Assembly (NCBI GenBank): GCA_013151585.1
Contig: JAADHY010000513.1
Span: 1-10,886, forward strand
Reading direction: 5' to 3'
Length of the DNA stretch: 10,886 nt
Source: Planctomycetota bacterium
GTDB taxonomy: Bacteria; Planctomycetota; Planctomycetia; Planctomycetales; Planctomycetaceae
The translations under genes and the position numbers were made by a program. The notes below the pieces were generated by a model, which made no database searches, had not been told where the DNA came from, and worked only from the letters and a program-made list of their open reading frames with translations. Of this stretch, positions 7,303 to 10,886 are shown piece after piece (the stretch's first letter is position 1; the number at the start of each line of letters is the position of its first letter).

Positions 7303-10300
7303 GAGACAACTCCAGCGGTCTGTCGATGGCTATGCGATTGCCCTTTGTTCTGTCGGGTGACGGTGTCTGATTCCGCCTCGCTGGTGCGGTGGTCGGCTAG
7401 CACGAAGATCGCTTCCAGCCAGGCCAAGCCCCACCAGCCGTAGCGGCGTACCAGGCGCCAGAATCGTTCCGCAACGCCACTGCCCAGCACGTGCGGCGGT
7501 GGCCAATGGCGACGTTCCGAACCGGACACCTCGATCTGCTCGCTGCCAGCCGGCAGCCAAAGTGTCAGCTCGTTGTCACTGGCCTCATCGAATACCACCG
7601 GCGCTAGCGGCCGGCCGTAGCCGTGATGCATGGCAATCAGATGCAGCAGTAGGTCGCGGTCTATCGTTTCCGCCGGAGCCGCGTCCTCGTCGGGCGCGTC
7701 AGCAGATGTGTAGTCACACGGCAATGAGCGGCCGACCAACGCCTCGATCAGCGTTTCACACTGCTCCACAAGCTGCATGGACAGCATTTCGTGCCGGAAG
7801 TGATCGGGCAAGCCTGCAGCGGTCCAGGCGTCGTCGTAGCTTCGGCGGTTATCACGCAGGCTAGCCGATTTGGCGAAGACGTCGCCGGCCAGCTCGGCCA
7901 CCCGCCGGTTCCCACCGAACAGAAACGCCTGATAACGCCGGTCGGCCTTGCCCAGGTCGTGCAGCCGTCCGGCCAACTCAAGTGTCGCGGCGACCGGCCG
8001 ATCCAAACCGCAAAGCTCCGCGTAACGTCGTGCTCGTTTACTCACCGCGTGGCCATGCTGCTCCAAAGTAATTCGTTCCGTCGCCGATGCCGTGTCGTCT
8101 TCCGTGGTGAATGTTTCCGATGCCGTCAGCTCGCGGTCGGCCGGCAGTACTCGTATACGGCCGCGTATGACCAAGCCACCGAATGGGTGAAGTAACAGCT
8201 CCGGTCGAGACGCCGGCGGCAGGCCGTGCAAGATCGCATCGCGTAGCCAGCCCGGTGCAGCATCTTGGGCGGCGATCTCGTGAAGCCATTCCAGCAATTG
8301 CTCGCGCTCAGGCATGGCATCCGGGTCGTCGGCGAGCTGCTTGAGGGCGTCTTTGATCGCTTCGCGTGCTCCGCTTTCGGTCTCTGGCCAGCGATCGAGC
8401 CAATCGGTCCGAAGCCGCAGGACTGCCTTGCGCCGAGCTTCCCAATGGCAGCGTTCGGCCACGTCGATCGATTCTCCCGGTTTAAGCGGCACGTGCCCGA
8501 GCACGTCCCAGCCGCCGATGCTATTGGGCAACACAACGGTGTCGCCGGGCCGGAGGTCTCGCGGATCGCGTAGCAAGCGGCTATCGCGCGGGCCGCGCCA
8601 GATACAGCCCGCTTTTGTCGCCGCTCGTCGGCTTCCACCTCGGCGCCCGACGATTCCACATCGGTCAGTTCATCCGCCACTTCGCCGGCCATCTCGATCC
8701 ACCAACGGAGGAACAGGTGCCGAGGCACAGTGAGGCATTCGAGCGTCGTCGGTGGGCAGAGAGAAACGGCGTCGATCACATTGCGCTCGAACTCGGTGGC
8801 TGCGTCGCTGGTGTCGTTGGCCCACGGCCACTTGCTATGGTCCTGCAGATCCGCTCGCCAGCACACTTGTATTTCAGGCGCGCCGCGTTGTGGACCGTGC
8901 AGGAAGATGGATACGTCCGGTGTCGGCTCCGGTTCCGGCGACGTCTGGACCCAGCAGTCGATGTGGGCAGGCAACATGATCGGCGCGTTTGGTGCGGCAG
9001 GAACCAGCCTCGATCGTGTCTCATCAGTAAGCTCCTGCCAGCGAGCCTCGATCGCCATGACGCCGAAGTCAACTAGCCCGTCGTCCGCCCACTCGTTCAA
9101 TTGCTTCCAGGTCGCCGCCAGAGCTTCCCCGTAAATCGGATCCGGCTCTTTCGCCTGCAGTTGGTCTTGACGGATGACGATCGCTCCCGCCGCTTCGATC
9201 GACCGGCCCATGCGATTGAGCCGTCCGAAGCGTTGTCGCAACGCGTCCAGGCTTGCCGCTTCGCTGACCATGGCGTCGAAGTCCAGGTTCGCACCGACTT
9301 CCAAACACTGCGTGGCTGTGACAAACACAGGACGATCAAGTTGCCGGGCGCCGACGCGGCCAGCGTTCAGACGTTCGAGCCAGACGTCCGTCACGTCCTG
9401 CCTGTCGATAGGCCGCATTCGACCGGTCATTAACACGTGGTCGAATTCCTCGACGCCCTTTTGAACTAAAGCTTTGCGAAGACGTTTGATGGTGCGGCTG
9501 TCGAATAGTTTTGACGCTGCGTCTGGATTGGCCATCGCAGCGAGCAGTTCGTCAATCAGGCAGGCAGTGCGAACGCGGTTCACAATGACGGCGATAGCCT
9601 GGCGCTGCTCGCCGAGAAGTTCGATGGCTTGCTCGGCCAAAGTGATGGCCAATTCCCGCAAGGCGGCCGAGCCCTTCGCTTTGGTCGCCACGACCAGACG
9701 AGTTGGTTTTGAAGCGCTCAACCGCGGACCGAGTACGGGGTGGTTGCGGTCTTGCTCACCGGCGCTGAACACCTCGCCGCAGTCGGCCGGCGGCGTAGCG
9801 GATAGCACAACCACCTGAAAGGGACTGCCTGGCGGCTCGTGGGCCCACGGCGGCCGTCGATAGCGAGCTATAGCTTTGGCCGTCTGCAGGAACGGATTGG
9901 CACAATGAGCTTCGTCGAGCAGGATGAGCGAGTCGTTACCGGCTAAGCCGGCGTGTACCGGCCACGACTTGAACGACCGGCCGTAGGCACGGAACAGCAA
10001 ACGTGAGCCAATCTGGTCCACCGTGCTGGCGATCACGCAGGGCTGAGCGGGCGAGCGCGCCCAGGCGTCGTCGCGGTACATGCCGCCGCGGAGCTGATGA
10101 CACGTGAGCGGTGTGTCGGAACCGGCGATCCCGCGGAGCGCGTCGGCCACCGCTTTCAGGATGCCGCCAGCGGCTTTATGCAACCTTCTAGCCAGCTCTA
10201 CTGCGTGCCGGTACGCTTCGTCCACGATCACGCGCCGATCGACCACAAAAAGAATCCGTCGCGGCGCAGTTCGCCGGCTCGTGGGCAGGTCCGCCTGGCA

Positions 10301-10534
10301 CGCCAGTGCAAACACGGCGATGTCTATGCATGTGGTCTTGCCGCTGGCGGTGGGCAAGGCCAGAGCGTCGGGCCAGGGGGCAGTGCCGTTTCCCTTGTCG
10401 TTCTGGGATTTGGGCTCACACACACGTTCAGCCAGCCGAATCTGCCACGGAAACGGATCGAACGTTTGCCCGGATTGCGGGTCGCGGTAGACTTCGCGGA
10501 AGAATTCCACGAATTGGTCAGGTCTCACGCTCAT
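7299..10534 (-). CDS. cas3: Type I-G Cas3 helicase-nuclease with C-terminal HD domain, one frameshift as sequenced
   Basis: Cas3 unwinds and degrades target DNA after R-loop formation. The helicase half shows Walker A LPTASGKT (60-67), motif Ia VVDRRVIVDEA (97-107), DEAH (207-210), SATP (245-248), motif V TATQCLEVGANLDF (406-419) and motif VI QRFGRLNRMG (434-443). The C-terminal half, in the -1 frame, has the HD domain: QHGHAVSKRA, then RLHDLGKADRR with the HD dyad near 859-860, FRHEM near 915, MHHG near 970 and LADHRTSEAE near 1048. This helicase-then-HD order marks subtype I-G. The frames join near 8602: one added base turns KRAV into KRAV-x-WRGPRDSRLLRDP and gives 1078 residues, since 3236 bases plus one is a whole frame. 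As written, the helicase frame runs on to 8126 as a meaningless tail. The ATG at 10534 has GGAG about 12 bases upstream. Confidence 0.95.
8598..8606 (-). other. Frameshift site in cas3 between helicase and HD halves
   Basis: The helicase frame is sound through KRAV at codon 644, and the HD frame is sound from WRGPRDSR onward. WRGPRDSR starts at 8600, upstream of the TTG at 8576 where the HD piece seems to begin. One missing base between about 8601 and 8605 explains the break. There is no homopolymer here. An AAAAG stretch lies a few bases upstream, but it is not a canonical slippery heptamer, so programmed frameshifting is not supported. Confidence 0.8.
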
Positions 10535-10593
10535 GCGCTCGTTCTCCGGTCGTGTTCGTTGTTGTGTGTTTCTTTGTTGTGGAACGTTTTGAC

Positions 10594-10682
10594 CGCGTCG
10601 CTAACGCGATGCGTCTTCTGTGTTTCTGCCCCATCTCCGGGGGTTGAAACGCCCGGCTACCGGCACGGCGTCGCTAACGCGA
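10594..10682. repeat. Direct pair of GCGTCGCTAACGCGA palindromes
   Basis: The 15-base sequence GCGTCGCTAACGCGA occurs at 10595-10609 and again at 10668-10682, 73 bases apart. The first copy extends into a perfect 5-bp stem, CGCGT and ACGCG around a CGCTA loop (10594-10608). The second can fold as GCGT/ACGC or as CGTCG/CGACG. The two copies bracket the CRISPR-repeat-like sequence. Confidence 0.65.
10613..10650 (+). CRISPR. Single CRISPR-repeat-like sequence (no array seen)
   Basis: A 38-base stretch ends with GGTTGAAAC, the 3' end typical of many type I and III repeats. It holds a short CCCC/GGGG stem just before that end (CCCCATCTCCGGGG at 10629-10642). It lies 79 bases upstream of the cas3 start codon. 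I find no second copy at normal repeat-spacer spacing on either side, so it is at most an orphan or degenerate repeat. The left boundary is a guess. Confidence 0.35.
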
Positions 10683-10737
10683 CGTCACGGCGCTCCGGCG
10701 GTCGGCCAAGGGACACCATTTGCACCGGCTACCGGTG
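10653..10737. repeat. Direct pair of CCGGCTACCGG palindromes
   Basis: CCGGCTACCGG occurs at 10653-10663 and 10725-10735. The second copy extends to a 6-bp stem, CACCGG and CCGGTG around CTA (10723-10737). Together with the adjacent GCGTCGCTAACGCGA pair it forms a cluster of four palindromes in about 145 bases. All carry GCTA at or beside the loop, which looks like a dispersed REP-type element family. Confidence 0.55.
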
Positions 10738-10886
10738 GCGCGTCGGGAACATAACGTCATGGCATTTCGTCCTCCCGTCGGTGAGGTGATCGACTCTGTC
10801 GCCCTTTGCCGTCCTTGACAATGCAGCCTCGCAACCCGACGTCCATTTGTTTCTCCGACGGCGTCGTGCGATCGAATCTATATTGC

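Larger units (their letters stand above)
10535..10886. other. Non-coding region upstream of cas3
   Basis: This 352-base stretch contains no gene I can support. It holds one CRISPR-repeat-like sequence, two pairs of short repeated palindromes and the ribosome-binding site of cas3. A minus-strand open frame enters from the right edge and stops at 10757 after 43 codons. It could be the tail of an upstream gene, but it has no recognisable motif. No clear promoter hexamers were found. Confidence 0.5.

Noticed and set aside
8126..8601. C-terminal tail of the helicase reading frame in cas3
   Set aside because: After residue 644 the frame turns into out-of-frame sequence antagonistic to the HD frame, which carries all conserved motifs. 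It is an artefact of the frameshift.
8598..8620. Programmed -1 frameshift in cas3
   Set aside because: The nearby AAAAG is not an X XXY YYZ slippery heptamer in the zero frame and I saw no obvious downstream stimulatory hairpin. Other genes here carry similar unprogrammed indels.
10097..10789. Plus-strand open frame of 230 codons
   Set aside because: It runs antisense to the Cas3 Walker A region and on through the non-coding repeats. It has no recognisable domain.
10757..10886. Minus-strand open frame entering from the right edge and stopping after 43 codons
   Set aside because: It might be the tail of an upstream gene, but it is short, basic and unrecognisable. I could not support it over chance.
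10535..10886. Full CRISPR array
   Set aside because: Only one repeat-like unit is present. No second copy occurs at repeat-spacer distance on either side.

Overview
The window is a CRISPR-Cas locus from a GC-rich bacterium, and every gene I can support lies on the minus strand. Read in transcription order (right to left) it holds cas3, a 306-aa Cas3-linked protein, csx1, a small CARF protein, cmr1, cmr2 (cas10) and cmr3. The cmr3 gene runs off the left edge of the window. The remaining Cmr genes (cmr4, cmr5, cmr6) would be expected just beyond that edge.

Two modules are joined. The first, 6382-10534, is a cas3 gene whose helicase comes first and whose HD nuclease domain is C-terminal. That order marks the subtype I-G (formerly I-U) Cas3. 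It overlaps by an ATGA junction with a 306-aa protein that resembles a Cas8-like or 'Cas3-extension' component. The usual I-G crRNA-binding genes (csb1, csb2, csx17) and the adaptation genes (cas1, cas2, cas4) are not in the window. The second module, 1-6116, is a type III-B Cmr operon. Its first genes are two cyclic-oligoadenylate sensors: a Csx1-family CARF-HEPN RNase and a short stand-alone CARF protein. The Cas10 has an intact GGDD cyclase motif but no N-terminal HD domain, so the expected output of the module is cyclic oligoadenylate (cOA) signalling to Csx1. Its own Cas10 is not expected to cut DNA.

Three of the genes are broken as sequenced. cas3 has one frameshift (near 8602), csx1 has three (6033-6036, about 5371-5378, 5068-5072) and the small CARF gene has one (4589-4594). 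In each gene the net effect is one missing base, and restoring it gives a full-length product: 1078, 440 and 157 residues. Three of the five shifts sit in homopolymer runs, so sequencing or assembly error is the leading explanation. Real inactivation of the toxic RNase branch remains possible because four of the five shifts fall in csx1 and its partner. cmr1, cmr2, the visible part of cmr3 and the 306-aa gene are intact.

The two non-coding stretches (6117-6381 and 10535-10886) hold short palindromes that share a GCTA loop core. The right-hand one also holds a single sequence that looks like a CRISPR repeat ending in GTTGAAAC. No complete CRISPR array, tRNA, rRNA or transposase is visible. The gene set, and the GCTA palindromes as I remember such intergenic elements, suggest a planctomycete (Pirellulales-like). 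That assignment is an inference.
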